Assembly: GCF_024641065.1 (NCBI RefSeq)
Contig: NZ_JAHEDV010000001.1
Location: 248,001 to 312,000, forward strand
DNA from: Rhodoluna sp.
GTDB lineage: Bacteria; Actinomycetota; Actinomycetes; Actinomycetales; Microbacteriaceae
Direction: 5' to 3'
DNA: 64,000 nt
Below the pieces are notes generated by a model. The model was not told where the DNA came from. It searched no databases and saw only the letters and a list, made by a program, of their open reading frames with translations. The translations under genes were made by a program, and so were the position numbers. This document shows, piece by piece, positions 62,471-64,000 of the stretch (the first letter of the stretch is position 1; each line of letters begins with the position of its first letter).

Positions 62471-63889
62471 CTAGTACGCAACGGTTAGTTGGTCAGCATC
62501 AGCAGCATCTTCAGATTTCTCTTCTTCGATGCCCTTTTGCGCGGCGGCCAAAAGCAGCTTCATCTCGACCACGGCAAGCACACCGTAAATCAAGGTGAAA
62601 ACTATTAGCGAGATAAGTACATCTACTCCATTGATGCCGGGCGAAACTCCGTCCGCTGTTTTCATCAATTTGAACACCAGCCAAGGCTGACGCCCCATCT
62701 CGGTGAACAACCAACCGATTGAGATTCCAAGCACCGGTAACGGCGCGGCCCAGATGGCAACGTTCCAAACCCACTTAGGTAGCTCAAGCTTGCCTTTTCG
62801 AGTAAGCCATAAACCGACAACGGCAATTAGGAAAGAAAGTGCACCAAGTGCAATCATCCAGCGGAAGGCCCAGTAGGTTACCCAGATGATTGGCATGTAG
62901 TCTCCGGGGCCAAAGGCGCTTACGTATTGCGCTTGAAGATCATTAAGTCCTTCGACCTCACCATCCAATGTATGGGTCGATAGATACGAAAGCAGGTTAG
63001 GAATTCGAATAGAGAACAATTCGCTCTTACCGTCTGGTGTACCGAGGGTGAAGATTGAAAATGAGGCAGGTGCCGAGGTGTTGTATAGGGCCTCCGCAGC
63101 AGCCATTTTCATAGGCTGCGTCTGAACCATAGCTAGACCAAGTCCGTCGCCGCTGATTGCTGTTCCGATTCCACCCACGATTACCGACCAAAGACCGAAT
63201 CGAAGTGAGGTTCGCATAGTTGACACCTGCTGGTTGCGCTTTAGGTGGTAGGCAGAAACAGATGCAATCACCGCACCGGCAAACATTAGTGAAGCTGTAA
63301 TGGTGTGCGGAAATTGGTTTAGAGCCACAATGTTCGTCAGAACGGCGCCAATGTCTACCAACTCTGCACGATTCTTGGCTTCATTGATTTCGAAACCAAC
63401 AGGGTTTTGCATAAAAGCGTTAGCGGCAAGGATGAAATAGGCAGAAAGCAGGACACCAAATGCAGTCATCCAGATTGTTGCCAAGTGAACTTTCTTTGAG
63501 AGGCGACCCCAACCGAAAATCCAAAGCCCAATAAAGGTTGCTTCAAAGAAGAAAGCGAGAAGCCCTTCCATAGCCAAGGGCGCACCGAATACATCTCCAA
63601 CGAATCTCGAATAATCAGACCAGTTCATACCGAATTGGAATTCCTGAACGATTCCGGTGACAACACCCATCGCAAAGTTGATCAAAAAGATTTTTCCGAA
63701 AAGCTTCGTCATGTGAAGGTACTTCACGTTATCGGTGCGAACCCAAGCGGTTTGCATAATTGCCACCAAAAGCACCATGCCAATAGTTAGCGGCACGAAC
63801 AAGAAGTGATAAACGGTGGTTAGACCAAACTGCCAGCGTGAAAGATCTAACGCGCTTAGCTCAGTCAGCACTGCGGGAATCGCGTGCAT
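62471..63889 (-). CDS. cydA: Cytochrome bd ubiquinol oxidase subunit I
   Basis: LDLSRWQFGLTTVYHFLFVPLTIGM, GVVTGIVQEFQFGMNWSDYSRFVGDVFGAPLAMEGLLAFFFEATFIGLWIFGW; M at 63889 preferred because a TATAAA-like box overlaps the upstream ATG at 63943. Confidence 0.95.
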   Translation of the reverse strand: MHAIPAVLTELSALDLSRWQFGLTTVYHFLFVPLTIGMVLLVAIMQTAWVRTDNVKYLHMTKLFGKIFLINFAMGVVTGIVQEFQFGMNWSDYSRFVGDVFGAPLAMEGLLAFFFEATFIGLWIFGWGRLSKKVHLATIWMTAFGVLLSAYFILAANAFMQNPVGFEINEAKNRAELVDIGAVLTNIVALNQFPHTITASLMFAGAVIASVSAYHLKRNQQVSTMRTSLRFGLWSVIVGGIGTAISGDGLGLAMVQTQPMKMAAAEALYNTSAPASFSIFTLGTPDGKSELFSIRIPNLLSYLSTHTLDGEVEGLNDLQAQYVSAFGPGDYMPIIWVTYWAFRWMIALGALSFLIAVVGLWLTRKGKLELPKWVWNVAIWAAPLPVLGISIGWLFTEMGRQPWLVFKLMKTADGVSPGINGVDVLISLIVFTLIYGVLAVVEMKLLLAAAQKGIEEEKSEDAADADQLTVAY

Positions 63890-63961
63890 TATTGTCTCGC
63901 TTTCTGAGAAGTAACTGACTTCCCAATTACGGTTTACTCCCATTTATAACGTTTGTGCAAC

Positions 63962-63980
63962 GAAGGTTAGGCAACCCTAA
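63962..63980. promoter_or_regulatory. Putative DtxR/IdeR-type iron box
   Basis: GAAGGTTAGGCAACCCTAA, 16/19 to TWAGGTWAGSCTWACCTWA; followed by aaagga RBS-like sequence at window end. Confidence 0.6.
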
Positions 63981-64000
63981 TTTATTAGAAAGGATTTCCA

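Overview
64 kb, gene-dense, largely core-genome segment of an actinobacterial chromosome. Gene content and synteny suggest a small-genome Microbacteriaceae-like lineage (inference). I can support about 58 CDSs, three tRNAs (Val-TAC, Met-CAT, Asn-GTT), RNase P RNA, several intrinsic terminators, a CIRCE element upstream of hrcA-dnaJ, and a leuA leader-peptide attenuator. Main blocks: nadE-ridA-panB; map/ppgK/rnpB; RNaseH-phosphatase/Zn-ribbon/Nif3; aceE-PucR-fabD-fabH-acpP-fabF; an enolase-superfamily racemase + GNAT + amino-acid ABC transporter cluster; a two-component-like pair; dnaG-dgt-dusB-glyS-uppS-recO-leuA-era-corC-ybeY-phoH-HIT-rsmE-dnaJ-hrcA-hemW-lepA; holA-comEC-comEA-leuS; pabB/pabC; cydABDC. 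No mobile elements, CRISPR arrays or phage genes seen. The observations most worth follow-up are: (1) a histidine-kinase-like/response-regulator-like pair in which the kinase lacks the phospho-acceptor His and the regulator lacks the conserved Lys; (2) a candidate D-amino-acid (N-succinyl) racemisation and uptake cluster; (3) a compact leuA attenuator with an apparently leaderless 12-aa peptide containing Leu-Leu-Leu; (4) cydD whose conserved N-terminus has no canonical start codon; (5) a DtxR/IdeR-like iron box at the right edge.
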